DNA of 64,000 nucleotides, taken from positions 3,491,375 to 3,555,374 of the forward strand of contig NC_087072.1 in assembly GCF_026151205.1 (NCBI RefSeq), read 5' to 3'. The DNA is from Bolinopsis microptera. Taxonomy: Eukaryota; Ctenophora; Tentaculata; Lobata; Bolinopsidae. Both the position numbers and the translations under genes were made by a program. The notes under the pieces are model-generated. The model saw only the letters and a program-made list of their open reading frames with translations. It had not been told where the DNA came from and made no database searches. Positions 52,193 to 64,000 of the stretch are shown here, piece after piece; positions within the stretch are counted from its first letter, which is position 1; every line of letters begins with the position of its first letter.

Positions 52193-53070
52193 ACTATATT
52201 GGTTTTTTCAATAGACCATTGCTGTTTGTGTTACTGTTTATGATGTAATGTTTGATTTAAAAAGTGCAGGACGCTTTTTGGTATATTTGAATGGAAGTTG
52301 TTACTTTTTTCGAATTCGATGAGGGACATTGAATGTCATATGGGAGTAGATATCTACTAGATACACAATTTCTTTTATTTATCTATTTTATATTTTCTTA
52401 ATTTTTCTTATATTTATATATTTTTTAAATTTTTCTTGAAAACAGACTACATACTTTCTTGTAAAGTATTTTAATACGTATTATTTGAATATTACTACGT
52501 ATGGGTTTTTAGTGGATACGGTGATTGAGGTTATTTCTATCGATGTTTTAATCTTCAACTACTTCTATTTATCTTGTTATTCAATTATTTTTATCTATTT
52601 CAATGGTATAAATCAGGACAACTGTGACATCAGATTTTAACTCCCAGAAATTTTTTACTGACAATCCCCCATGATTTTGTACACCCACACCTGCAGACTC
52701 GACCATTAAGATTAATTATTTCGTTGGAGCACTTTCTATTGCTTTGAACCACGGGCATACTTTTTAGTTCTATTGATAAAGATAGTTTTGTTTGGATAAA
52801 GTTATTCAATATTGGTGTTTTGATGATAAAGTTTTGTTTGTGATATTAAAGTAGCAAGTATAAAAATTTCAATGTATTGGAAATAATTTGTTACTCTTAC
52901 AATAATTATAACTTATTTTTATTGCAATTAACGGCTTTTATTTGCATAATGAAATTGCATCAAATTAAATTTTCAATAATTAATATATCTCGACACAATG
53001 CCTTATTGCTTATCTGTTATCACGTCCGATGACGTTTTCTAACTCATACTTAACAATAACCTTGACACAC
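52193..53070. other. 3' flank of the zinc-finger gene
   Basis: Very AT-rich, partly likely 3' untranslated region. Nothing else seen. Confidence 0.5.
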
Positions 53071-53078
53071 GTTGCTTT

Positions 53079-53120
53079 TCACGGCACTTTGCCTTGGGTC
53101 ACGGCACTTTGCCTTGGGTC
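53079..53120. repeat. Tandem duplication, 20-bp unit, two copies
   Basis: CACGGCACTTTGCCTTGGGT occurs twice in direct succession. Confidence 0.9.
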
Positions 53121-54729
53121 ATTCTGAAGAAATTTAGACCGTACCATCCGTTAAATGGTTTCATAATTAGTCCTTTAGTTACTGACAATAAGCTGGCGTG
53201 ACTTCACTTTGTCGCGTCTGTGATGTCAACCTGCCAATAATTAGCAACATGTGCTAAAATCAGACAGCACAACGAGGCACGGACGTGCTGCTTTGGGGGT
53301 TGTAGCGCGATGCGTTACTGCCGCGCACTTAATAAGGCTTCTCACAGCGACCTGGCTAGATCGGCGAGATGCGCTACTGTGCCGCGCCGAGCTGCTATGA
53401 ATTGACATCGTCAATTAACTTTGGGGGCCATCTACTTAGGATGTCCGCCAAAATCGCAGATTTTCAGACCATCCCCCTCCCCCTGTCCGGGTATGTCCGA
53501 ATTTTCAAAACCACCTTCCCACTTCCTCCTCCGGACGTCCGGATTTCCAGCTACTTTTGTTTGTTGTTGTTTGTTTGTCTATAGAACCCGTCCTCAATCT
53601 CGTATCGGAAAATGACTAAACTCAGGTCTGAGAGTAAGTGTGAATACGGCCGGGTGGTACCTGCAAGTGTGTTCATTAAGCATTTAGAGTTCTGTAAAAA
53701 CTACAGTTACAATTGTGCTGCCCCCCCCCCCCCCCCCCTCCCCCCCCCTCCCCTGTCCGGATTTGTCTGAAATTCCAAAACCACCCCACCCCTTCCTCTT
53801 TATTTGCCGGATGTCCTAAGTTGACCATTGTTAATGGACTAGCCCGGCACGCGCTACTTCGAAGAAATTTAGACGAGTAACATATGTCAACGTCCAAAGT
53901 GGATGGCCCCTTGTCCAAATGACGATTATCACAATAGAATACCGGAGGACTTCGCTGCATCGACGCGCCGCAAAAACTATCATTGTTACTTCGCATCGAG
54001 AGATCGTTGCTTTGTTAATTCGCAGAGCAACGATCTGGAAGGGTTGACATCGTCAAAATAAAATATATTTGAACATTGAAACGTTACCCCAATCACTGCA
54101 GAAAGCAATGCCCAGTAATGCATCGGGCCGGCAACAAGTTTATAACGCGATGCACTACTGCATGGGCCACACCTTACCTGGGGACCCCAGGCTATTATGT
54201 TCATAAACATAGAGATTCGGCGGAATGGCAGGCTGAGCGCGGCCCAGTAAGCCACACCGAGCTGCGAAGGATTGACATCCAACATCGTCAATCAAGCAAC
54301 AAGTCTGATATTTCATACTCAATATTGGAAAATCCAACCCCCGGTTATGATGTATATTGTATGATCGGATTAATATAAGAAATGTACGCCGAAGTTTGAC
54401 ATCTGTTGTATACAATTTTTTTACAAAAAAGGATTTGATCGGCCTTCGGCGGCCGCGCGCCTCGCGCAGTACAACTACAACGTGAATTAATGTTAAACTT
54501 AAATACTAATAGACGTATAACGACCAAAATTTTAACGGGTGATACTCGTAGCGTAAAATATTTGTTTCCAACGAGTCCAACTCGGCGCGCGTCCTGGTAG
54601 GTTATAAACCTACACGAGCGTGCTAAATCACTCTACAGTTGATCTTCGAGATTGTTCTAAAAGGGCCCCCGACGGTTGTAACCAACTTCAATCAATGTAT
54701 ATTCGGACGCTGATTCCGAATCACCCATG

Positions 54730-54990
54730 ACATAGGGTTAAATTGTCATACGTTGTATGACCCGCCGCGCACGAAGTGCGCGGCTCCCCCTGTATCGTCA
54801 GGACGATAAAGGGGTGAGTGAACCGACCGTGGGGGTCGCAACGTGATACAAGGGTTAAAATGCTTCCCTGACGAGATATTGGCGAAAAACTGTCTCAATC
54901 ACGTGATATGACTGTATAAGGAAGTTAGTCTAATTTCTCGTTAGGGTTAGGGTTTCAGTATATGTTTTTGTTAAGGATTGGGTTAGGGTT
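54730..54990. repeat. Dispersed repeat copy A (pair with 56090-56290)
   Basis: Shares CATGACATAGGGTTAAA, GCGAAAAACTG, and the TTAGGGTTAGGGTTTCAG tract with the other copy. A core of about 55 bp (54748-54803, GTCATACGTTGTATGACCCG to CCCCCTGTATCGT) is in opposite orientation in the partner. Confidence 0.75.
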
Positions 54991-55030
54991 AGTATAGGGT
55001 TGGGATCAGATTAGAGGGTTAGGGTTTCGA
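54941..55030. repeat. Interstitial TTAGGG-like repeats
   Basis: Imperfect TTAGGG runs (GTTAGGGTTAGGGTTT and variants). A shorter set occurs at 56250-56275. They resemble animal telomere repeat but are part of a dispersed element here. Confidence 0.7.
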
Positions 55031-56089
55031 AAAGTCGTTCAGAACCAGCTAGAGGACGAGTTGAAAAAGTCACGTGACAGTCGAGTGTAGAGTGATTAAT
55101 CATCATCCAAACCTACAACCAAAATTGAAAACAGAATAGTTTATAATTGTTAATATCATTTTGAGGCACCTCAATTATCATCAATGAAAGCAATTTTATA
55201 TTTACGCTATCATTATTTATATATTGTTTATCAATTATGCTTATGACAGGAAAATAAGTCGTTAACATTTTTAGTTTTATCCACTTTTAAAAGTAAATAA
55301 AAGGGCTTTAAATGAATAATTGCTTACAATTATTCCAAATAAAAATACAATGCAAAAGATTTCAAAAATTAAAAAAGTTTTAAAAATTAAATTTCATGCC
55401 ATGCTTTTATTTTTCGTGTATTAGGCAAAATAAAAAGCATACAATTCAATTTAAACACATTTAACATTAACATTTTTATGTTTAACAACAATTAAGAATT
55501 AAGCGCGATTCATATGTTTTTTGAAAAAGCATACTCTTCTTATTATATATATTATATTAGCTTACTCCATGCTGTGGTGCATGCCTGCGATCCGCGAAAC
55601 TGGAAACAAGAATGAAATTTTGCAAGCGCCCAGAAAACCTTATTGGTGAGGGCCCAACTTCAAAAATAAAAGAGCTAGAGACTTCCGGTTTTTTGCAAAA
55701 TGGTCGCTATGTAAAAATAACGTTTCCCCCTCAGGGGAAATTTGAAACAACGTAGATTTTGAGCGTTATCTCAAAATTTTCAGAAAAGTCTCATTCTGGG
55801 CCAAACAAAAGTTTGCCACTTTAACTTCGCGGATTCTTGTCGTCTGATTGGCTGAATTGTGTCACGTGCTGGCTGCTTGAAAATTGGAATGTGCCACGTG
55901 TGCAAATCACTTAATGTCGTGCGCCAGCTTAAGCCATTTGTTTAAATTAAACCACCTCTAGCGAGCCCGCCAGCCAGTATTAAATGTTAAAGTTTTCTGG
56001 GCGTGCTTAATCACTGTTGAGATCAGACCAACTTGAATCGATGTATTTTTGGAGGCTGTGCATGACATTTGTACCACGTTGTGACACCC

Positions 56090-56290
56090 ACGATACAGGG
56101 GGAGCCGCGCACTCGTGCGCGGCGGGTCATACAACGTATGACAAGCATGACATAGGGTTAAAATGCTCCCCTTGCGAGATATTGGCGAAAAACTGCTTCG
56201 ATCACTTGATATGACCGTATAATGTATAAAAAAATTGTCTAATTTCTCTTTAGGGTTCAGGGTTAGGGTTTCAGCATATGGTTTTGTTAA
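56090..56290. repeat. Dispersed repeat copy B with inverted core
   Basis: Partner of 54730-54990. The segment 56091-56142 (ACGATACAGGGGGAGCCGCG to CATACAACGTATGAC) is the reverse complement of the matching core in copy A, whereas the following ~150 bp match in direct orientation. Confidence 0.75.
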
Positions 56291-57512
56291 AGATTGGGTT
56301 AAGATTCGGATCAGATTAGAGGGCTAAGCTTTTGAATAGCCATTCACGGCCAGCTAAAGAACGTTTTTAAAACGTCATGTGACAGTCGAGTATAAAGTAG
56401 ATAATCATCAACCGAAATTTCGCGCGGCGCGTCGAACATCGAATTAAGCGTTGACATCCTTCATGCTCCAAATCATGCACAACACACAAGTGCTTGCCGC
56501 GCACAAGTGCGCAGCCATTTCGAAATCAAAAATGAGGATCACGACGTGAAAGAATACTTTTCAATTTGTTTGACGGGTCATACATGATATATTGGATATA
56601 CAGCTTCAAATTTTAAAAATAGTGGCCTTTTTCTATTAATAGGCGGTGCACGATAAAAATAAACTTGCTCGGATTTTCAAAATTTTTGTACCATCGTTTT
56701 CTAGAGACTGTGAGAATTTTCACAGTACCAAATTTATTATACCTTTTTGGAATGATCAGTGAGTTTCGCCTAGGTGCCATATTTGATGGTGCGCGGCTTT
56801 TGGAGCAAAATTAGGTGTAAAAGTCGCGTAATTTGACGAAATTCGTTGATTTTTGTCGTATTATTCTGTCATATCTTCGGTTCCTGAACATGAATCATGC
56901 TGAAAATTTGTCAGAACCTTCCAATCATACTTAACTACCGAACCTAATTTAGTTGGGAGAGATTGGCCTTGATTAAGAGGTCTAAAAATGACAAAATAGG
57001 TATAAATTCGTTGATAACTCAAATTCTGACCATTGAAATTGCTCAAACTAAATTAGGTTCAGTAGAATATAAGTGTTTACGTACGCTGACCAAATTTCAA
57101 CAAAATTGTTATATGGGAAGTATTATAACTTTTCGATTGTTTCCAAAATAATGTGCTGGCCGAAATAAGAGCTAAAAAACCATTCAATGGTCAGCGCGCG
57201 CGTCTTATTGTCGATGGCGCACTGCCTACTATTAATTGGTATAGAGTTGGAAGTAGCGCTATTATATATTATTAGCCGGTACTGGCTCAATAAAATGGGA
57301 CCTCCAGATCGACAGTAAAATTAAAAACGCTGGAAGAGCTGCATATAAATATATAAATAATAACATCCACTAATACTATTTAATATTAGCCCCTCAAATG
57401 TCAAACTTGCCAAGACACAAGACGCGCGCCGAGTTAGACTAGGAGTCGTCATTGTCAACTGCCAACTTGCTCTAACCAGAGCCCTCTCGCTTGCAGTAGC
57501 GCGCGAAACAAG

Positions 57513-58193
57513 CGCGTCACGCAGTTAGGGACTACGGCCTACGGGTGGAAGATGAATAATTGAAATTCCAACAGCATCTTGTTCCCTTCATTGTGCTAAT
57601 TCCGGGAAGCATTCTGTTTACGCTGTCATCATTCTGTAGAATGAGATATCGTTTATTTAAAATTGGGTAAATATAGGCCTGTCAATGATTGCAGCCCAAT
57701 TAAGAGCTGATCAATCGCAGCTCCTTGTGCCATATAAGGGATAACTGAGGTCACGTGACAGTCAGTCCTATCACGTGACCATGATTCGTTAATCCTCGAG
57801 CACGTGATGACATTCGTAACGTGTCGTATGCCGACTAGGATATTTTGTGACGTCACCAAAGCTCAAGTTACTTGGTCAGGCCTTATATGGAGTAATACAG
57901 TGTTTCGTGTGTAATTGGACCCAATTAGAGGAGCTGAACGCTTATCCCTTATATGGCACAAGGAGCTGCAATTGATCAGCTCTTAATTGGGCTGCAATCA
58001 TTGACAGGCCTATAATTACCCAATTTTAAATGAACGATATCTCATTCTACAGAATGATGACAGCTTAAACAGAATGATTCCCGGAATCAGCACAATTAAT
58101 GAAGTAGAACAATTAATAAAGGGAACAAGATGCTGTTGGAATTTCAATTATTCATCTTCCACCCGTAGTACTAGTCCCTACACGCAGTACGCG
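57513..58193. repeat. Large inverted repeat (foldback), ~230-250 bp arms
   Basis: Left arm 57513-57744 and right arm 57942-58193 are reverse complements with few mismatches (for example CGGGTGGAAGATGAATAATT and AATTATTCATCTTCCACCCG), around a spacer of about 200 bp. The spacer includes two TCACGTGA words. No frame inside. Foldback or MITE-like element. Confidence 0.85.
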
Positions 58194-61100
58194 TATACAC
58201 ATATATATATAACATGGCTATGTGAAACTGCCAACGGTTTGCTCTATCCAAAGCCCTCGCCCTTGCAGTGGCGCGCGGTTTTTAATTTTAATTACTGGTC
58301 GGCGATCAGCCTGTTATTCCGCGGAATATATTGGGACCTCAGGCTTTTGTTTCCACTTGAAAATATGGTATAAGGCAATATTTTAAATGCACTGTATGTA
58401 TTAGTTTTGGAGGACTTTGACGGATGTTACTCGTCTAAATTTCTTCGAAGTAGCGCGCGCCGCTTTCTTCTCGAAATGTTATGGCACGTGCTACGAAGTA
58501 GCGCGCGCCGGGACAAATCATTAACAATGGTCAAGGAGGACTTCGCCGCTTCGACGCGCCGCGCAAACTAGAATTATTGCTTCGACTATCGTTGCTTTGC
58601 TTTGCAGAGCAACGATCAACGATGTCTTTGACATTAAATTAAAATGTTTTGAACTTAAAATATGCATGCTGAACGACTTTCGATGAGTCTTAATGCATGG
58701 TAAAAACAGTATAAAGGGAGTATAATAGTATAGGGGGTAAATAATATAATGAGTATAATGCATAATGGCGGCGGTCGTGCTTGCCAGCACTGTGATATGT
58801 AATTTAAAATTTGTTTCATTACAAAATTTGCTCATTTAGTGGTTGGTATCCTTTTTATTTTTCTTCATTATCTTTCCATCTCAGATCTCGGTTGGCTATA
58901 TCCGTTTTGCAATTCAAGCTGTCCCAGCAGCGCACAAGTTTCATTAATATAACGGGTGATACTAGTAAAATAGTTGTTTTAAATATTAGACCGTCGACGA
59001 GTCAGTAGTAAAACAAAATTTTTAGTAAAACAAAATTTTTATTTACCACAAAACAATCAATACATATTTAATATTATTATACATTTACAAATAAATCTAA
59101 ATTTAAATTCAGCTATATACACAATACACAGCCCGCCGCGCAGACAGCCACACATTGCTGAGAGATTCTCAGGTGCAGATGTAAGCGCCGCGCGCGCGAG
59201 GTTTGTTATCTTACAATTACATGTCACGATATATTATTAATTATCAGAGAATTTTAGAAGCAAAATAATAATTGCATATTGGGAAAATTTCGGTCGTTAA
59301 CGCAGTATAGGGCGTGGACACTGCAATGCTAATAACGGAAAATTTTGAGGCACGAGTTTCATTCAGCTACCCAATTTATATCTGACATGTATTTGTATTA
59401 AATTCAGATAAATGTTAGTAACAATCGACGCCAACATTGTGCAACTGTAAACTGCAAAATGTTAACGTCGATTATCACTAAATCACATCTCGCAAGTTAC
59501 TAATTCTTTGCACTATATATGTTACGTCACTATAGCATATGTCATTCATATTGTACGTTATTGGTTATATAAGATAAAAATAAACATTTTATAATTGTTT
59601 CAATGTTCAACACTGCTAAAAAACAAATACCTACTTGCCCATCGATTAAGCAGTCGCCAAAACAAGGCTCAAAGTTAATTTACCTTCACACCTCGTTTTG
59701 GAGACTGAAGGATGTCAATAAATAAATAATGGATAACATTAATACTGAATATGATGGATAATCAGTAATATCAATAAAATCCACAATCACTAATCATGTT
59801 TTCGATGGGCAAGCACTCGCAACTGGATGCTGAAACAAACGGCGCAAGTCTTGCACCGTTCATGCAGCATACGTCGCGAGATATCATGAGCTCCGCTAAC
59901 TTTGCGATTCTAACGGATGAATTAGGCTACCCCGACAGAAACACAGGTAACAGGGGGTTGTGGAAGGACACGAACACTGTTCGTTAACTCGTACCCCGGG
60001 TACCCCCTATATAGATCTATGTCCCGCCGGAGACAGCCCACCACCAGTCATATCGAAAGCAGCTTTTAATTCTGCATTATAAATATCGCGTCGTCATAAT
60101 AAATAATATACATTACCACTACACACTTGTCACTACACACTTTTATGCACAGTACAACTAAAATATTAACAATAGACAGAAGAGTTTTACATCGGCTCAG
60201 CACCGCAAGGACGTTGGCTATACACGTGGTTCATAAATTAGTTTGATTTGGGTACGGTTCGACCGGGAAAGTGGTCGGGGTTAGTTCTCATAATGAGTGA
60301 TCACTGTCGTCAGATATATTAGAGCGGGAACTCCCCCAGGTTCCGGACGAAACGCGCACAGTATTTAGAGTATCAGCGCGCAATGCTGTGCGCGCTCCCA
60401 TATTGTTTTATCATTCGGCGATCGCGTTCAACGTGACTGGTTAGGAAGTGCTATGTTGTTTACCTAATTCCAAGCATGGTATCCATAGATAAGATTATCA
60501 GTCAGTAAGTGGGAATAACAGGCAAGTATCACTTCTCACTCAGAATTCAGTGAAATTTTTCAAGTCACCTCGGCGCGCGTCTTGGTAGGTTATATAATAA
60601 GTCTTATCGTATTAGGTATTTTGATTGAAATAAATTTTCGTGCACATACAGAATGAATGGTTAATAATTTAATATATATGTAGACCAAGGTCTGTGCACG
60701 GGATGCTTCCTGGAAGAATCCAGTTCTTTTAGCGGGGCACCCTACCTAAAGCCAAATTGAGATATAATAATCATATTCCTAGAGAAATAATCAGAAATCG
60801 AATACCAATCAAATAATATGATATATAGGAGTAGTAACCATATTTACTATGCAAAATGCCCCAACCACATAGTGTAAATTGATATAGAATTCAAATTCCA
60901 TATCATCATTAAACCTCAATAGTCAATATAATAGCCCAAGCAAAATTAAATAACTTCTTATATACCTTACTGTCATACTACAAATTAATTAAACATTTGA
61001 AATCTGTTAACCAGAGAATAAATTTCTAAAAAAAAAAATTTGTTTTCCTAAACCTAATGCAAGTGAAATAATTTAGATGCAATAATGAATGCCTAATGTG

Positions 61101-61546
61101 AGTATCATCTGTCAATGTCCTTGTAAAAAAGTCTGTAAAAGAGATATGAGTAACTAATATAGAAGAAAAAACAGGAAGTTGTCGTCTGTTGAAAAATAAA
61201 TTAAATATCTAGAATATAAATTAGAATATAAAATAACATTCAGTCAATGTGTCGTCAATAAACTGTACAATTATCAAATGTTAAAACTGGGTGATACAGT
61301 CACCAAAAATAAATACTAAGTATAATAAGTAAATAAATTAAATGTGGTCTATAAAACTACCACTAGGTATAATAGGTCAATAAATTAAAAGTGGTTTATA
61401 AAACTACCACTGTGCGAACCCTTCCTCCAGTTAAAACATGTCAGTCATGTGCAAAATCAATCAAAATGGTAAGGTGGTAAAAAAAGGGAAAATCCTTTCG
61501 ATACATCAATTATATATGCCTCAGATTTAAAAGAATTAGAAGATAC

Positions 61547-62410
61547 TTAGTTATCGTCGACTATGATTGCAGTGTAAAATTTGTCATATGAATTGTCGAC
61601 GGTATAATTAGGGTCTGTTGTTATAGATGAGAGTAGCTGTTTCTTATACGAATCACTTAAGCTTTTAACATCGGGCAGATTTCGTAGATCTGTTGGAACA
61701 TTATTCCAACATTTTGCCCCCAAGTATTGAAAGTTTTTATGTGATGTTGATCTATTAACATATAGGTTGCAGCTTTCGCCGCTCCTACTACCTCCTGATA
61801 TGTAACTAAATTTGTTCATAAAGTTTGTAGGACAATTGTCATGGATGATTCTAAACATATAATTTGACAGATGGAGTTGTCGTCTAAGATGGAGTGGTAA
61901 CCATTTCATGTCTCTATAAACATTAAGGCTGCTCTCTGTTTGTGGAACGTTGAGAGCTATTTTGGCTACCTTTTTGTACAGAGTGTCAAGTTCAGCAAGT
62001 TTTGTCTTGCCAGCTCTACAATAGATCGTGTCTAAATAATCGAATTGTGGCAACATGAGTGCATTGGCAAACATTTTCCTATATTTAATGGGTAGCAGTG
62101 CTTTACTTCTATACATGGCACCAATTCTCTTCATGACCTTCTTAATAATATAATCTACATGGCTTTTGAAGTTTAATTTACTATCTAGAATGAGGCCAAG
62201 ATATTTTGTCTCTTTGCACTCCTTGATTGTGAAAGTTACCTCATTACATTCAATGGTTAATTCATCATGTTGATCAACAGAATCAAACAATAGGAATTCA
62301 GTCTTCGTTTCATTGAGTGATAATTTATTTACACTGAGCCATTTAAAGATTGTCATAAGTTCTATTTTCATGTTTATAAATGTGCTTCTGCAGGTTTGAT
62401 CAAAGAATAG
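61547..62410 (-). pseudogene. Non-LTR retrotransposon reverse transcriptase, C-terminal part
   Basis: Open from about 62410 to a stop at 61547. Landmarks: IELMTIFKWLSVNKLSLNET and KTEFLLF after the palm, YLGLILDSKLNFKSHVDYI (thumb entry), IGAMYR, and a C-terminal CWNNVPTDLR segment typical of Jockey/CR1-type LINE proteins. The N-terminal half, including the catalytic palm, is missing on this strand but is found nearby on the plus strand. Defective. Confidence 0.8.
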
Positions 62411-62580
62411 TGCACCATCATCTAGCTGAATGTATTAAGAAAATGCTTTTCTAGAAACAGAATAACCGTGATTTATGATTGAAAGTATCCCGAGGGGGCT
62501 GCTAAAAGATTTTGAATATTGTAAGGGTACCTACAGAATCTTTGCAAGAACGTATTGTTAATGATGTCTATTTATGATGT

Positions 62581-63156
62581 ATGTTTTATGATCTATTTTT
62601 ATGTAAGGATAGAACGATCTATTTTTATGTAAGGATAGAACCAGCACTCCTGACAGTCCAACCAAGCTCATTCTCAAGGAAGACCAACACCCAGGATGAA
62701 GCCCGTCTTGATGTAGCAGCTGTCGGATTGTATGCACCTTTTGAAAGAACATTCTATGACATCAGGGTCACACATCCTAACTGTGACACAAATACATTTA
62801 AGCCACTAGATAAGATCTATAGAGATCATGAGAAAGAAAAGAAAGATTTGTATGAAGAGAGAGTACTTCAGTCGGAGAAGGGATCCTTTGTCCCTCTAGT
62901 CTTCACAACCTCCGGAGGTATGGGACCGCTCTGCACAGTGTTTGTAGATCGTGTCTCTGAGATGATAGCTGACCACAAAAAAGAAGCCAAGAGCCAAGTC
63001 AAAAATCATATCAGAACACGATTCAGATTCGATCTGTTAAGAAGTACACTCATTGCACTGAGGGGAATCAGAGGAAGGTCAACAGCCCAGCATCTTGAAC
63101 TGCAAGACGTATCCTTCAACCTCATTCCCCAGAAGACGAGCTTTGAGGTCTCCTAG
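62581..63156 (+). CDS. Retroelement-associated nuclease-like ORF
   Basis: The ATG at 62581 gives 191 codons; the conserved part starts at about 62635 with EPALLTV. Motifs: DEARLDVAAVGLYAP, FYDIRVTHPNC, a KEKKDLYEERV helix, and GSFVPLVFTTSGGMG. I recall this Asp / (F/Y)-D-[IV]-R-V arrangement from many repetitive cnidarian ORFs near reverse transcriptases, and it looks like a PD-(D/E)xK-type nuclease core; that reading is inference. It may be a fragment of a longer element protein. Confidence 0.6.
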   Translation: MFYDLFLCKDRTIYFYVRIEPALLTVQPSSFSRKTNTQDEARLDVAAVGLYAPFERTFYDIRVTHPNCDTNTFKPLDKIYRDHEKEKKDLYEERVLQSEKGSFVPLVFTTSGGMGPLCTVFVDRVSEMIADHKKEAKSQVKNHIRTRFRFDLLRSTLIALRGIRGRSTAQHLELQDVSFNLIPQKTSFEVS

Positions 63157-63221
63157 ATTTGTTTATGTAAATTTTGTAGATATTTTACTGTACTATTTTA
63201 TATTGTAAGCAACATGTCCTA

Positions 63222-63532
63222 GGGGTCTTTATCGATTTCTCAAAAGCCTTTGACACTCTAGACCACTGTAAACTAACTACAAAATTAAACAACTACGGCA
63301 TAAGAGGAAATGCTCTGAATCTTATCTCTAGTTATTTGTCTAATAGGAAACAATTTGTAAACGTTTTGGATACCAAATCTGATGAATTACCGGTCGAATT
63401 CGGGGTCCCTCAGGGTAGTGTATTAGGACCTCTACTTTTCCTACTGTACATCAATGACATATGCAATATAACTAAAAAGGGTAAATTTGTCTTATTTGCA
63501 GACGATACTAATATATTTGTCGATACTAATAA
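63222..63532 (+). pseudogene. Non-LTR retrotransposon reverse transcriptase, catalytic palm fragment
   Basis: Reads GVFIDFSKAFDTLDH (motif A Asp), LISSYLSNRKQFV, EFGVPQGSVLGPLLFLLYIN (motif B) and FADDTNIFVDTNK (catalytic FADD), then is cut off where the right inverted arm begins. The fragment at 61547-62410 on the opposite strand would continue it. Earlier RT motifs are absent. Not functional as it stands. Confidence 0.85.
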
Positions 63533-64000
63533 AATATGGCTGAGTGATATTTATTTGCCTGTTATTCCCACTTAAGCACTTACTGACTGACAAGCTTATC
63601 TATGATTACCATGCTTGAATTTAGGTAAACAACATACAACTCATTTCCAAGTTACGCTGAGCGCAACCGCCGAATGACACAGCAATATGGAAACGCGCGC
63701 GCATAGCATTGCGCGCCGATGCTGTGCGCGCGCGCGCGTTGTCGGCCGAAACTTGGGAAGTTCCCGCTCTAATATTCAGACGACAGTGATGACTCATTAA
63801 GAGCACTAATTTCGACCACTTTGCCGGTCGAACCATACCAAACCAAACTAATTGACCCACGTGTATAGCCAATGTCCTGGAGGTGCTGAGCCGATGTCAA
63901 ACTCTTCTGTAAACTCTTTTGTCTCTTGTAACTTGTTTATATTTTATATTCTAGTTATACTGTGTACTGTGTACAATAGTTATAGCGTATAGTGTGTAGT

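Larger units (their letters stand above)
53120..60100. other. Gene-poor region of decayed repeats
   Basis: No frame in this 7 kb looks like a gene. It holds recurrent GC-rich words (CTTCGAAGAAATTTAGACGA, GACGCGCCGCG, GTGCGCGGC), poly-C tracts near 53720-53750, and the structures listed separately. Segments at 53815-53885 recur inverted at 58422-58531, and 53940-54025 recurs in direct orientation at 58535-58620. Confidence 0.65.
60110..64000. mobile_element. Composite element with ~400-bp inverted arms
   Basis: Left arm about 60110-60543 and right arm about 63537-63990 align as reverse complements over their length, e.g. CATCGGCTCAGCACC / GGTGCTGAGCCGATG and GTGGGAATAACAGGC / GCCTGTTATTCCCAC. 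Arms contain GCGCGCAATGCTGTGCGCGC-type words. The 3-kb interior holds a nuclease-like ORF and a reverse transcriptase broken into two opposite-strand pieces. The right arm meets the window end, so the outer limits are not fixed. Confidence 0.7.

Noticed and set aside
54941..55030. A chromosome end (telomere)
   Set aside because: The TTAGGG-like units are few, degenerate, and present in two dispersed repeat copies with sequence on both sides.
59796..59987. Plus-strand 63-codon frame
   Set aside because: Short, no recognisable motif, within a region of decayed repeats, with no splice or context support.

Overview
The window is animal nuclear DNA. Genes are split by short GT-AG introns, mostly phase 1 between extracellular domains. 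The background is AT-rich and littered with decayed transposons. A cnidarian is the best guess (moderate confidence). The reasons are the extracellular domain repertoire, an orphan class A receptor with SKL in place of DRY (recalled from cnidarian orphan receptors), and a retroelement-associated ORF of a type recalled from cnidarian genomes. No species is assigned.

Positions 38780 to 1, minus strand, look like one giant gene that runs off the left edge. I traced 77 consecutive coding exons. All 76 junctions have consensus splice sites and compatible phases, there is one signal peptide (exon 1), and there is no terminal exon in the window. They encode more than 6,700 residues. In order these are: apple/PAN; a block of Cys/Trp repeats with a W-x-D-N-x-x-C signature; Cys-rich modules, one with a long Pro/His minisatellite; two kringles; a second apple and a second Cys/Trp block; then 26 F-type lectin (fucolectin) domains mixed with two bulb-type mannose lectins, two copies of an unrecognised ~155-residue domain, four galectins and four more apple domains. 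The predicted product is a secreted multi-specific sugar-binding mosaic. It grew by block duplication within the gene and, for one kringle, by insertion of a segment with transposon-like ends.

Nested on the plus strand in one intron is a GPCR gene (4822-5807). Four single-base deletions interrupt otherwise intact frames (three in the lectin gene, one in the GPCR). Three are in or next to homopolymers, so uncorrected sequencing error is as likely as pseudogenisation.

Positions 38781-41214 separate the lectin gene from a divergently transcribed plus-strand gene for a five-finger C2H2 zinc-finger protein (41290/46401 to 52192, six or seven coding exons). Its introns and flanks are rich in CACGTG.

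Positions 52200-64000 hold no convincing host gene. They contain decayed GC-rich repeats, a ~230-250 bp-arm inverted repeat (57.5-58.2 kb), a duplicated block with an inverted core (54.7 and 56.1 kb), and a ~3.9 kb structure with ~400 bp inverted arms (from ~60.1 kb to the window end) enclosing a reverse transcriptase split into opposing halves and a nuclease-like ORF.
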